Below, one piece after another: positions 24,792 through 33,571 of a stretch of DNA of 64,000 nt. Source of the DNA: Haloarcula sp. CBA1129. Lineage in GTDB: Archaea > Halobacteriota > Halobacteria > Halobacteriales > Haloarculaceae. The stretch lies in the NCBI RefSeq assembly GCF_008729015.1, contig NZ_RKSM01000003.1:310001-374000 (forward strand), read 5' to 3'. Under the pieces are notes generated by a model. The model did no database searches and was not told the DNA's origin. It saw only the letters and a program-made list of their open reading frames with translations. The translations under genes were made by a program, and so were the position numbers. Each line of letters starts with the position of its first letter. Within the stretch, counting starts at the first letter, position 1.

Positions 24792-25733
24792 ATGCCGACC
24801 GATGCACAAAATTCAGGCAAACAGCCTGACATAGAATCCGTGAGGAACCGCTCTCTGATTACAAGACTATCTACACTGACGAGACCAGTCAGGAATCTAT
24901 TTCTCTACAGTTCCGTATATCTCGCAGTTATTGCGATGGCAGAAGTAGTCCTTGTGAGTAAGCTACTGGCACTCCCGCTAACACCCGCTCCGGTCGTGGC
25001 AGGACTGCTCACGTTCGCGGTGTATGGCAACGACCGATTGACAGATCTCGAAACTGATGCGAAAACGGCCCCCGCACGGACTGCCTTCGTGCGACGATAT
25101 CAGGATGGGTTCTACGTTCTGGCGGCTATCGCATACGGCCTCGCGGTAGCCCTGTCTGTCTTAGGTGGCCCCATCAGCTTTGGTCTATCGCTGTTACCGG
25201 GTGTGTTCTGGATTCTCTACGCCTGCGACTGGATCCCTAGCCTTCCGAGCGGTACCCAGCGATTGAAGGAGGTCTTCCTTCTCAATTCAACTCTCGTCGC
25301 TGTAGCTTGGGCGCTCATAATTGTGTGCTTGCCGCTAACGTACGCAGGTGCCGCCGCTTCTCCAGCGGTCGGTGTCGTGTTCCTGTTCTTTGTATTGGCG
25401 ACGTTCGTCAATACAGAGATCCCGAATGTGCGCGACAAGGAGGGTGACAGCGAAATCGGTGTCCGGACGCTCCCGGTTGTGGTCGGTGTTCGCTGGACTA
25501 AGTATATTCTCTACGGAATCACGACTCTGACAGCGGTCCTGCTCGGTGTTGCGTTTGTCGCAAATATCATCAATTTCAGCGAAGCAGTCGTCCTTTTAGT
25601 TAGTTTGCTCTTCCTGAATGGCGTCATCTTCTGTCTTAACCGAACCGAAAACGACAGTGCACTTGCGGTCGCAGCGGAGTGTACTCGCTTACCAGCGTTC
25701 GTTATTGTGGTCCTTCCGCTGCTCAGTCAGTAG
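24792..25733 (+). CDS. UbiA-family prenyltransferase
   Basis: 313 residues with eight or nine membrane segments. The two Asp-rich motifs that bind magnesium and the allylic diphosphate are NDRLTDLETD (about 78-87) and NVRDKEGD (about 215-222), as in UbiA and in the haloarchaeal lycopene elongases that make bacterioruberin. Whether the substrate is a quinone head group, a lipid precursor or a carotenoid cannot be told from this locus. It is followed by a histidine kinase gene; no other pathway gene is adjacent. The length is normal for the family. Confidence 0.86.
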   Translation: MPTDAQNSGKQPDIESVRNRSLITRLSTLTRPVRNLFLYSSVYLAVIAMAEVVLVSKLLALPLTPAPVVAGLLTFAVYGNDRLTDLETDAKTAPARTAFVRRYQDGFYVLAAIAYGLAVALSVLGGPISFGLSLLPGVFWILYACDWIPSLPSGTQRLKEVFLLNSTLVAVAWALIIVCLPLTYAGAAASPAVGVVFLFFVLATFVNTEIPNVRDKEGDSEIGVRTLPVVVGVRWTKYILYGITTLTAVLLGVAFVANIINFSEAVVLLVSLLFLNGVIFCLNRTENDSALAVAAECTRLPAFVIVVLPLLSQ

Positions 25734-25894
25734 CACTATCATATAAATTACCATTATTTGTAAAGCATCCCGCTCCCACCAGTATTCGGCCCTCTAATGC
25801 CCATTCTGTCAATTTTGTATACTTTCGAAGGCAAATAGGTTATAACGATGGCGCGCAATTAATCTTCAACACAGTTGTGTTCTCACTGACGCTG

Positions 25895-27550
25895 ATGAAG
25901 CTGGTGCTGGTCGCCACGATTGGGGTCGGCGTTACGGGTGGCCTCCTCGCCTGGAGAGAGCGCCCCGAACCCGGCGCCGACCCACTTATTCTGCTACTGG
26001 CAGGCCAGTGCTGGTGGTCTGCGACGTTGATATTTCGGATTGAGGCAGCGACCCTGAGTTCGAAAGTTTTCTGGGTTGACGTCTCGTGGATCGGTGTTGC
26101 AATCATCCCGATCGCGTGGCTACTTTTTTCGCTCGAATACGCCGGCTATACCGAGTATACGGCCCGTAAGCACATCCTGCTCTATTCAATCGTCCCCGCT
26201 ATTACCGTCTTCCTAGGGCTCACGAGCCACTCCCACCAGTTGCTGTACACCAATTCTGTCATCATGCAGGAAAACGGGATTGCGACGTTGAACAGGACGC
26301 CGGGTATCTGGTTTTGGATTATCGCTGGCTATACGTACCTTCTGGGCCTTCTCGGGGCTCTTCCGCTGTTGAAACTCGTCACGAGTCAGGTGGATCCGTT
26401 CCGCGGCCAGAGCTTAGCCCTCCTTATTGGCCTCCTTGCGCCCTGCGTGACGAACGTCCTCTTTTTGATGGGGTCACTCCCATCTGCCGGTGTCGATCCG
26501 ACACCGATTGCCTTTGCTGTGTCAGGTCTCGCGTATTTAGGCGCACTCACCAAGTTCCAACTCTTCGGTGCAAATCCGACACCGATCCGCCATGCTCGAA
26601 GTTCGCTGTTTCAGCAGATGCAGCAAGGGGCTCTCGTGTTGGATACGCACAATCATATCGTCGACATGAATGAGAGGGCGACTACTGCCCTGCAAACAAC
26701 ACCGAGTGAAGCCCTTGGCCGACCACTTGAGCAAATCAGTCCGGATCTATCAGCGCTCGGTAGCGCAACACAGGCCGGGCAAACGATTTATCGTCCCCAG
26801 GGATCGACCCAGTCGTACGATGTTTCTGAAAGCCCTGTTACAGACATTCATGATCGGACTATCGGCCGCGTCGTTACGCTCCATGATGTGAGTTCCCTTC
26901 TGCGCGACCAGCAACGACTGGAGGTTCTCCACCGGGCCTTCCGGCACAACATCCGAACAAACGTGCAGGTCATCCTCGGCAATGCTGCGTATCTAGCCAC
27001 GCACAACAGTGAGTCGAAAGCCGCAACCTTACAAGAACACGCCGTCGAGATAAATGACCTCGGCGAGAAAGTCCGGTCAGTTATTAATATCTTTGAACAG
27101 AGTCGGAAGGAGCGAGAGACTCTCAGCCTGAACTCTATCCTTGACGAATGTGTCGATTCGGCCAGCGAATCGTATCCCGAGGTCACGTTCGAGTATGCTT
27201 CCGGACAGGCCGATTGCGCGGTGGATTGTCTGTTTGACGTCGTCTGTCTGAATATCATTCAAAACGCCGCTCAACACAACACCTCCTCCGATCCTGTGGT
27301 AGCAGTCAAAGTTGAACAGGACGGCGAATACGTTCAAGTCACTGTTCAGGACAACGGCCCCGGTATTGACTCCAACGAACTCGCTCTCGTAGAACATGGC
27401 TCGGAAACACCGCTAAAACACGGGAGCGGATTCGGGCTTGCGCTGGTTTTGTGGGGAACCGATATCGCAGGTGGGACAGTCGATATCGAGTCAAGTGACT
27501 CGACCGGAACGACTGTCACTCTACGGATTCCAGTTCTCTCATCAGAGTAA
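25895..27550 (+). CDS. Histidine kinase with N-terminal 7TM sensor and PAS domain
   Basis: 551 residues from ATG 25895. Residues 1-220 contain about seven hydrophobic helices of the HisKA 7TM type. A PAS-like segment follows (FQQMQQGALVLDTHNHIVDMNERATTALQTTPSEALGRPLEQI). The kinase core has the phospho-acceptor in LHRAFRHNIRTNVQVILG (H in RHNI) and a HATPase domain with NIIQNAAQHN (N box), VTVQDNGPGIDSNELAL (G1) and HGSGFGLALVLWG (G2). The 7TM-PAS-HisKA layout is common in haloarchaea, where the signal is unknown. The open frame reaches upstream to 25679, overlapping the UbiA end, but ATG 25895 fits the first membrane helix best. Confidence 0.9.
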   Translation: MKLVLVATIGVGVTGGLLAWRERPEPGADPLILLLAGQCWWSATLIFRIEAATLSSKVFWVDVSWIGVAIIPIAWLLFSLEYAGYTEYTARKHILLYSIVPAITVFLGLTSHSHQLLYTNSVIMQENGIATLNRTPGIWFWIIAGYTYLLGLLGALPLLKLVTSQVDPFRGQSLALLIGLLAPCVTNVLFLMGSLPSAGVDPTPIAFAVSGLAYLGALTKFQLFGANPTPIRHARSSLFQQMQQGALVLDTHNHIVDMNERATTALQTTPSEALGRPLEQISPDLSALGSATQAGQTIYRPQGSTQSYDVSESPVTDIHDRTIGRVVTLHDVSSLLRDQQRLEVLHRAFRHNIRTNVQVILGNAAYLATHNSESKAATLQEHAVEINDLGEKVRSVINIFEQSRKERETLSLNSILDECVDSASESYPEVTFEYASGQADCAVDCLFDVVCLNIIQNAAQHNTSSDPVVAVKVEQDGEYVQVTVQDNGPGIDSNELALVEHGSETPLKHGSGFGLALVLWGTDIAGGTVDIESSDSTGTTVTLRIPVLSSE

Positions 27551-27975
27551 GTCATCAAGGCACCGAAAAGCAACAGGCTAGTCGATTTTTCCACCCGCCG
27601 ATAAGTCGGTGCCTCTTCATAGAAGCCGATAATTCAGATGATATTACGCAACAATATCGTTCGTAAAAACGCAAATTTTTCGGAGAGGGTCGACTAGAGC
27701 CGTCATACCCCGAAATACCAAGGAAAGTATGGTTCACTGATAGGAACAACCTATTACATTACGTGCTAGACTGAAATAATCGGACCGCTCGTTTCGGTTC
27801 TACACCAGCGTTGATATACTATTGGGGATTCGCCGCTATCTATGCGTTACTAACTGGAAACTACGATTAGTAGCACATACCAATCAGACTGGGGCATGAT
27901 GACTCAACCATTGGTACTGCTGCACCGGGAGAGGCAGCAGTACAGTACTCTGGCTACAACAGAGGTGGATCACCG
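27551..27975. other. Intergenic stretch with a strong hairpin
   Basis: No gene supported. The only clear structure is the inverted repeat at 27914-27943. The last 15 bp before the GTG start include GGTGGATCACC, a plausible ribosome-binding region. Confidence 0.5.
27914..27943. repeat. 10-bp perfect inverted repeat in the leader of the coiled-coil gene
   Basis: GTACTGCTGC (27914-27923) and GCAGCAGTAC (27934-27943) are exact complements with a 10-nt loop. The stem ends 32 bp before the GTG start at 27976 and would form in the mRNA. It could be a terminator-like element or a regulator-binding site. Confidence 0.6.
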
Positions 27976-28413
27976 GTGACCACGCTTGCACGCAATATCA
28001 GTTCTTGGCTAATCATCGCCACTGTGGTGGCCACCAGCGGGACGGTCGGGACAACAGTTGCATTTCAGGATTCTGCACAGGACATACAGACAGAGAACGA
28101 AGCCCTCCGCGCTGAAAACGAGGAATTGCGTGCACAGCTGAACGAGAGTCGGGAAGACCGACAGGCGGCAAAAGCCCGCGCTAAAGAGCTCAACAGACAG
28201 TTAGAAACGCGCAACGAGGACGTAAACACACTTGTTTCGGAGCTAGAAACGAAAGAAAAAATGCTAAATGCCAGTCAAGCCCGGCTCGCGGAGTCACGGG
28301 AAAGTCAAGCTGGGATGTCACGATCAGAAATGGAAAAACGGCTCGATTATCTCTGTGCACAGCCGGAAAACAGGGAGAGATTCGGCTGTCAAGAGTTCGG
28401 TCCCAATGGGTGA
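27976..28413 (+). CDS. Exported or membrane-anchored coiled-coil protein
   Basis: 145 residues starting at GTG 27976. A hydrophobic segment near residues 7-29 (ISSWLIIATVVATSGTVGTTVAF) is a signal or anchor. Residues 40-115 are a heptad-repeat coiled coil rich in Glu, Leu, Arg and Ala (ENEALRAENEELRAQLNESRED and similar). The tail contains two cysteines (DYLCAQPENRERFGCQEFG) that could pair. I do not recognise a family. The likely form is an extracytoplasmic rod; partners are unknown. Confidence 0.7.
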   Translation: MTTLARNISSWLIIATVVATSGTVGTTVAFQDSAQDIQTENEALRAENEELRAQLNESREDRQAAKARAKELNRQLETRNEDVNTLVSELETKEKMLNASQARLAESRESQAGMSRSEMEKRLDYLCAQPENRERFGCQEFGPNG

Positions 28414-28783
28414 CAACGAGAGATTGGCTCCCGAGTAAAGCCACACTACAATTGGCAAGATTCGTTTGCGATCCGTCGACGGGTTATCACCTCATGCACC
28501 GCCAACTCAACAGCTGAGATATCAATTCCAGCTGAAGCCTTATTAGCTGATTGGCCTTCCGCTGTGGAAGTCTGCGTGGCTTCAGTGAACATCCTGTTTG
28601 GGATGCAGATTCCACAGCGTTTCCGCCGATGACACTCCCATCAGTAGCTACGTCAGGACGACCCTCATAGTCTGTTTCTCTCGGAGGAGATGGTGAATTA
28701 TGTCTGTGTGCTGGATACGGGCGTCTGTCGAAAGTAGCGGTCAACGATTTACATGTGATCCTGTAAGTTCGGCGTGAAACCGA
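28414..28783. other. Intergenic stretch with a doubtful small minus-strand frame
   Basis: No confident gene. On the minus strand 28446-28592 gives a 48-codon frame (beginning MFTEATQTSTAEGQSANK and ending VITRRRIANESCQL) that could be a small protein, but it has no clear promoter or homologue that I know. Confidence 0.3.
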
Positions 28784-29842
28784 CTAATCCGCAGCCGAAG
28801 TCTGCTGGCGATGCGTCACACGGAGTGAAGATATCGCCGTATAGAGGATCGCGAGAGCGACGACGACTGCCGCACCGATGACGAGCACCAGTCCGATCAG
28901 TTCGAGGGTCGGGCTGCCGATGTAGGAGCCGACTTCCCCGACACCCACCGCGATGGCACCGACCAGTAACATCCCGCCGAAATATATCTTGATGCCGTCG
29001 GCGTCGACAACAGCGGTCGCTGCAGAGCCGATACGGGCACCGAGTGCGCTCCCGAACAGGAGCGGAACGACGATACCGAGGTCGACGCCGCCGCCCTGTC
29101 CATAGAGGTAACTCCCGAGGCCGCCGGAGAAGACGATCTCGAAGAGGTCCGTCCCAACAGCCACCGGCACAGGGACGCCGATCGCGTAGATCATTGCGGG
29201 CATCCGAATGAAGCCACCACCGACGCCCAGAAAGCCCGACAAGAGGCCGGTCGCGAAGGCGACAGCCGTAATGACCCACGCGGAAACGCGGACATCACCG
29301 CGAAGCGTCACCATCGGTGGGATCCGAACCGTCTGCTGGATGGTCCTCGCGATTTCGGGAATCTCGTACTCGCTGAGTTCCTGGTCAGTCGCCTCGTGGT
29401 CAAGGCCACTGTCAGCGTCACCTTTCAGGGCGTCACGGGTAACCATGGCACCGACGCCGCCGAGGAGGACGACGTATGCGACACTGATGATACCACCGGC
29501 AAGTCCCAGCGATTCGAGGTAGTAAACGCTGGCGCGTCCGACCTCAATGCCGATGGTCGTCCCAGTAATCATAATCACGCCGAGCTTGTAGTCGACTTGG
29601 CCGAGATCGTGGTGCTTCAGGGTCGCGATGACAGCCGTCCCAAAGACGAACGCCATCCCGCTACCGACCGCAACGGGTGCCGGGTAATCTAGCATCAGCA
29701 GGGCGGGGGTAACGAGGAACGACCCACCCATACCGAAGAAGCCGAACAGAACTCCGACAACGAGCCCGAAACCGACGAACAACGCCAGCATCTCGGGACT
29801 CGTCCCCAGGATTCCGAGTCCGTCGGGGAGGCTATCGAGCAT
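28784..29842 (-). CDS. TauE/SafE-family sulfite/anion exporter
   Basis: 352 residues from ATG 29842; a GTG at 29851 is also in frame. The protein has about eight membrane segments in two repeats of the family motif: GFFGMGGSFLVTPALLMLDYPAPVAVGSGMAFVF in the first half and GFLGVGGGFIRMPAMIYAIGVPVPVAVGTDLFEIVF in the second. An acidic cytoplasmic insert separates the halves. Members export sulfite, sulfoacetate or other anions. The start overlaps the end of a 54-residue membrane protein gene (29832-29996), so the two are co-translated and probably form a complex. Confidence 0.9.
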   Translation of the reverse strand: MLDSLPDGLGILGTSPEMLALFVGFGLVVGVLFGFFGMGGSFLVTPALLMLDYPAPVAVGSGMAFVFGTAVIATLKHHDLGQVDYKLGVIMITGTTIGIEVGRASVYYLESLGLAGGIISVAYVVLLGGVGAMVTRDALKGDADSGLDHEATDQELSEYEIPEIARTIQQTVRIPPMVTLRGDVRVSAWVITAVAFATGLLSGFLGVGGGFIRMPAMIYAIGVPVPVAVGTDLFEIVFSGGLGSYLYGQGGGVDLGIVVPLLFGSALGARIGSAATAVVDADGIKIYFGGMLLVGAIAVGVGEVGSYIGSPTLELIGLVLVIGAAVVVALAILYTAISSLRVTHRQQTSAAD

Positions 29843-29996
29843 CCGTTTCACCCCCGATCAGGAGCTTCATTAAATAGGGTCCGAAGAGCCGCTCCATACC
29901 TCCATACCCCACGTACAGTACGATTGCCTCCAGTAGAATCGTTCCGATGAGCAAGGCTGTCTCTGGGTCCCAAGTGGGTACTTCTAGTCCAGCCAT
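29832..29996 (-). CDS. 54-residue DUF7512-type membrane protein overlapping TauE/SafE
   Basis: A short gene from ATG 29996 to TAG 29832, with its 3' end overlapping the TauE/SafE start by 11 bp. The product has one membrane segment, TALLIGTILLEAIVLYVGYG, followed by GMERLFGPYLMKLLIGGE. This matches the haloarchaeal DUF7512 pattern, in which LLEAIVLYVGYGxLE precedes a GPxxxxxLxGE tail. The position before a TauE/SafE gene and the overlap suggest a dedicated partner subunit. The role is unknown. Confidence 0.8.
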   Translation of the reverse strand: MAGLEVPTWDPETALLIGTILLEAIVLYVGYGGMERLFGPYLMKLLIGGETDAR

Positions 29997-30225
29997 CGAT
30001 TCATCCTCCGACTGTCAGGCTCGGTAGTTCGTTGTTGCCACATTTCTATTCAATACCTTCTATCCGGTTCACGGGTATAACGGTTTTGGGAATGTCGCAC
30101 AATACTATATTCGAGTAACCTCGACTGGAGTACCGGTAAGTTATAGATAACGTAACGGTGCATGTAGTTTCAAAACCAGTCGGTTTCCGACCGAGTGTGC
30201 GCGCAGGCGCAAACCGAACCGAACT

Positions 30226-31101
30226 ATGTTGTCGGTCCCCGGCGAAGTGGCCGATATGAGGGCCCTGTGTGCGACCGACCTATCGGCCGCCAGTGAGGCT
30301 GCAATAGAGAACGAAACCTGTCTCGAATGTCTGGGACGTATCGGAATCGATACGATTCATCTCGTGACAGTTGTTCCGGCAAACGTCCATTCCGGGATGC
30401 CCGGCGTGGACTTCGACGGGCGCCGTCAGCGGGGGTTAGATCGGTATCGAACCGTGATAGAAGGGGCGGGATTCGACGTCGAGACCCACGTTGTCCGTGG
30501 AACGCCGTATCGCCGTATCAACGGTATCGCCGAGACCGTTCAGGCCGACATGTCAGTCGTCGGGTCACGGGGCCAGAGCCCGCTAGAGAACCGTATCATC
30601 GGCTCGACCGCACGCAACCTCGCACGGACCACTGTCGTTCCACTGCTGGTCAACCGCATCGAACGGGCGACCGACGACCCCGACGTCCTCCGCGAACACC
30701 TCTTTCAGCGAATCCTCTTCGCGACAGATTTTTCCGAGCACGCTGACCGAGCGTTCGACGCCTTCTCATACCTCCGCCACGCAACCGAGGAGGCAACGCT
30801 CGTTCACGTCCAGTCGCCGAAAGACGAGGGAGCTGACGCCGGTATCGACCCGCGTGAGCGGCTAGCCGAGCACGCGAGCACGCTCGAAAACTGGGATATC
30901 GAGACGCGAACCGAGGTCCGGCAAGGCGACCCCGCTGACGAAATCCTCGCCGTCGAAGCGGAGGGAACGCCGTCGACAGTCCTCGTCGGAGCAAAGGGGC
31001 GAAGCCGCATCCGGCGACTCCTGCTGGGCAGCGTCTCGGAGGAGATTGTCGCACGGGCAGCGGGGAACGTTTTCCTCGTCCCGCCGCCCCGGGCAGTGTG
31101 A
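30226..31101 (+). CDS. Tandem UspA-domain universal stress protein
   Basis: 291 residues with two Usp domains (about 10-145 and 160-290). Each ends with the nucleotide-binding pattern: VVGSRGQSPLENRIIGSTARNLAR and VLVGAKGRSRIRRLLLGSVSEEIVARAAGNVFLVP, equivalent to the G-2x-G-9x-G(S/T) motif of ATP-binding Usp proteins. Domain starts are MRALCATDLSAASEAAIEN and RILFATDFSEHADRAFDAF. It is divergent from the TauE/SafE pair. ATG 30226 gives an extra 11 residues over ATG 30259; either start could be real. Confidence 0.9.
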   Translation: MLSVPGEVADMRALCATDLSAASEAAIENETCLECLGRIGIDTIHLVTVVPANVHSGMPGVDFDGRRQRGLDRYRTVIEGAGFDVETHVVRGTPYRRINGIAETVQADMSVVGSRGQSPLENRIIGSTARNLARTTVVPLLVNRIERATDDPDVLREHLFQRILFATDFSEHADRAFDAFSYLRHATEEATLVHVQSPKDEGADAGIDPRERLAEHASTLENWDIETRTEVRQGDPADEILAVEAEGTPSTVLVGAKGRSRIRRLLLGSVSEEIVARAAGNVFLVPPPRAV

Positions 31102-31154
31102 GTCCGGGTGAACGGTAGCATGGTCGGCACACTGTAGCCGGACGCTGGCGGCCA

Positions 31155-31639
31155 AGCCACAGTCACTGTCTCGAGGCGGTCAAACGCGGCTTCCGTGAGA
31201 GTACGGCCGAGGTTATCGTCACGTTCGACGCGGACGGTGAGCACTGCCTGACCGACATCAACCGTCTCGCTGAGCCGATACTCGCGGACGAACTCGACTT
31301 GGTGTTGGGGCTCGGTCGACGGTTCCAAGGCTATCAGAACGGTTCCTCAATCGTCTCCCACAGCGTCAAGTCGATATGACCGACTCAGGGACCAGACGGC
31401 AGTGGCTCTCCCGGGATCTCGTCGCACAGTTAGAACTCGACACTGCATGTACCTGCGGGATGTTCGTGCTGGAAGCAGCAAACAGGGGTGTGCGTATCGG
31501 CGAGAGACGCGTCACTACGAGGGAAGTTCAGGAGCAACTGGGTATCGCGAAGATTCGTGCCAACAGCTGTTTCACGTTCTCAGATGTTTGTTTTGGAGTA
31601 GCTAAAGCCGCTCGTTGTCTACAATTTCGGGATTACTGA
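31155..31639 (+). pseudogene. Family 2 glycosyltransferase remnant
   Basis: 31155-31379 encodes CLEAVKRGFRESTAEVIVTFDADGEHCLTDINRLAEPIL, the nucleotide-sugar core of a dolichol-phosphate-mannose-synthase-like GT2 enzyme (DADG is the DxD-type metal site). 31376-31567 encodes SRDLVAQLELDTACTCGMFVLEAANRGVRIGERRVTTREV, the C-terminal part of the same family. The two parts are in different frames (overlapping at ATGA), the N-terminal Rossmann start is missing and the middle is deleted. This is a decayed gene, not a functional enzyme. Confidence 0.75.
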
Positions 31640-31646
31640 TAAATCC

Positions 31647-31871
31647 TCACCGGGTGTCGGCTGGACATGTGTCCATACCGAGTAGCGAGTACAGGCCACA
31701 GAACCCCGTCAGACCGGTCACGAGCAGTATCACTGCACCGAGTCCCAGAACAGGAGCTACCAGTAACGGGAGCGAGAGTACGCCCGCCAGTATCGCAATC
31801 GAGACGAGCCCGGCGATGGCACCCAATCCGATTCTGACGCGCTTGTCCGTAGCACCGACATTTCTGTCCAT
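31647..31871 (-). CDS. YgaP-type (DUF2892) small membrane protein
   Basis: 74 residues from ATG 31871. It starts MDRNVGATDKRVRIGLGAI and has two membrane helices separated by a short turn (AIAGLVSIAILAGVL and LLVAPVLGLGAVILLVTGLTGFCGLYSLLGMDTC). The NxGxxDrxxRixlG opening and the GFCPLYxLLGxxTC-like ending are the DUF2892 pattern. In bacteria the domain is fused to rhodanese in YgaP and occurs near sulfur-trafficking genes. Here there is no rhodanese; the TauE/SafE gene lies about 2 kb away. Longer starts at 31940 add no similarity. Confidence 0.85.
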   Translation of the reverse strand: MDRNVGATDKRVRIGLGAIAGLVSIAILAGVLSLPLLVAPVLGLGAVILLVTGLTGFCGLYSLLGMDTCPADTR

Positions 31872-32113
31872 ACCTGTACTTAGTGCCGTGTGCGTAATAT
31901 TCTTTCTATTGTGCAATACAGACAAGACATCCGCACTCATTTACAGTCGCCAACAAGCGGCCGATGCTGGGATTCTTGCGGCAAGCTCTACGTGCGGCCA
32001 CGTTGCTGCCATTCACCGTGGTAGCAGTCCGACGGTAGAGCGGACACAGTATCACCTTGAAAGTCACTCGCCAAGTAAACCGTATCCTTGTCGCTCGACA
32101 AAATGGGAGCTAA

Positions 32114-32467
32114 GCTTCTCTCGGAGCGGCGGTCATGACCTACAACCTCGTCGCCGTCATCGCGATACTCATGGACCCCGCCGTCGACCCAGCAACGGGC
32201 ACCACCGTTCAGGACGCCATTGTCTCGAGGCTGCCGCTGAACCTGATGACTATCGGCGCGTCGCTATTGTTGCCGCTGGTCGCGGCGTACTTCATCACGC
32301 TGTACTCGGCTTTCAGCGGCCCTAACGTCCCAGAGGACCGTACGACCGTGGCCAAAGACAGCACGCTGCAACCGCTGCTGCTGTCGCGTACCGTCGTCAC
32401 CCGGGTCGAGGTCTTGTGTGCTACCCTTGGCGACGGACAACTATACACAGAAACCAGCAGCCATTGA
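32114..32467 (+). pseudogene. C-terminal fragment of cytochrome bd oxidase subunit II (CydB)
   Basis: In frame after a stop at 32111, the sequence reads ASLGAAVMTYNLVAVIAILM, then DPATGTTVQDAIVSRLPLN and LMTIGASLLLPLVAAYFITLYSAF. This fits the last two membrane helices of CydB, with the loop motif and the LxxMxIxAxxxLPxVxxYxxxxYxxF ending. No CydA or N-terminal CydB is present. The frame continues into unrelated sequence. I judge it a truncated relic; because the match is short, confidence is moderate. Confidence 0.5.
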
Positions 32468-32497
32468 CGCAGTGTTGGGCTGGGTACTGCCTACTGG

Positions 32498-32620
32498 TTA
32501 CCAAGCTTCGGCAAACGCTAGCAGGTCAATACCGATAATAAAGAGGAGTACCAACAGCGTAATCGCGATAACAACTTTGACGAACCACGGAAGAGAGTCA
32601 TCAGTTGTAGTGTCTCTCAT
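32498..32620 (-). CDS. 40-residue single-span membrane protein
   Basis: A small gene from ATG 32620 to TAA 32498. The product has a polar N-terminus (MRDTTTDDSLPWFVK), one strongly hydrophobic segment (VVIAITLLVLLFIIGIDLLAF) and a short tail (AEAW). The layout is typical of small haloarchaeal membrane proteins, including small oxidase subunits, and it lies antisense to the end of the cydB remnant. No promoter was identified with certainty. The function is unknown. Confidence 0.5.
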   Translation of the reverse strand: MRDTTTDDSLPWFVKVVIAITLLVLLFIIGIDLLAFAEAW

Positions 32621-32781
32621 GTGGCTGTATTCTTGCCGTGGGGGCCTGTAGTTTGCCTTGTCTTACGACAACTACGGGAGGCGACGGCTACGGTGTCAGC
32701 ATATACGCGAACTCCATGGACCTTGGGAGCGAACAACGGGAACCGAAATTGGCTGTCCGATCTACACTCAAAATGGTCTAG

Positions 32782-33493
32782 GTGCGGGAGTTTGTGTTCG
32801 AGATCCGGTACGAGGATGGTGTCGACGAGCTAATCGATCTGTTCATCGAGACACCGGAAGCCCGTTCGACGACGTTCATCTGTTCGATGGGGAACGCACA
32901 ACTCTGGCGGTTAGACCGAATAACGGGGCCAGTTCAATCGGTGAAGACGCGACGACGCTGTTGACGGACTCGACGTACAACCAACAAGTATCAGCGACCG
33001 CATCTGCGGTGGCCGCCACTACAGCGACGTGCTCGAAAACGGTCTCAGCGAAGTCTCGTCTACAGTTATTTGAGGATTTTGTCCACTGCGACTCAGTCCC
33101 GACGGTTACTAACCGGTACATAACTGGGGTGCTACTTTTCGAAATTATCCGAGAGGAGAACACTGAGTGCTGGCGCATCCTCATGGCGGATGATAAAAAA
33201 AAGTCGGCATGCTGTACGACACGCTGGGCGGCTTGCTCCAAAATGGATTGTCTTTCCACTTTGACCACGTCAGCGACGCGACCGGTCCGTTACTCACGCT
33301 GTTCGACTCAGTTTCTATTCGGCCTGAGCGGAGCCGGGTGCTCGAACTAGCCGCCGAAAAGGGGTCTATGAGACACCCCGCGAGACGACTCTTGATGAGG
33401 TTGCAGCAGAACTCGATTGGCCGCGCTCCAGTGTCGTACAGGTTGCGTAAAGCCGAGGCATCACTCGTTGAGGCGTACATCTCGACGATGTGA
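32782..33493 (+). pseudogene. HTH-10 (Bat-type) regulator with several frameshifts
   Basis: Three frames together give one full-length HTH-10 protein. The first frame from GTG 32782 reads VREFVFEIRYEDGVDELIDL and ends RLDRITGPVQSV. The middle reads EIIREENTECWRILMADDKK. The third from 33209 reads MLYDTLGGLLQNGLSFHFDH. The HTH (YETPRETTLDEVAAELDWPR followed by SSVVQ and RKAEASLVEAY) is again split by frameshifts near 33360 and 33440. At least three frame changes make it inactive. The family matches the intact regulator at 8657-9313. Confidence 0.8.
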
Positions 33494-33571
33494 CGGGGGT
33501 TTGAGTGGGTGGCTAGATAAGAACGACACTGTAGAGGAATTTTCGAGAGTTCAGTACAGTTGCCTCACATC

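Noticed and set aside
31615-32325. 236-codon plus-strand frame across the DUF2892 gene
   Set aside because: It is antisense to the DUF2892 gene and has no domain of its own; the part after 32114 is explained better by the cydB remnant in another frame.
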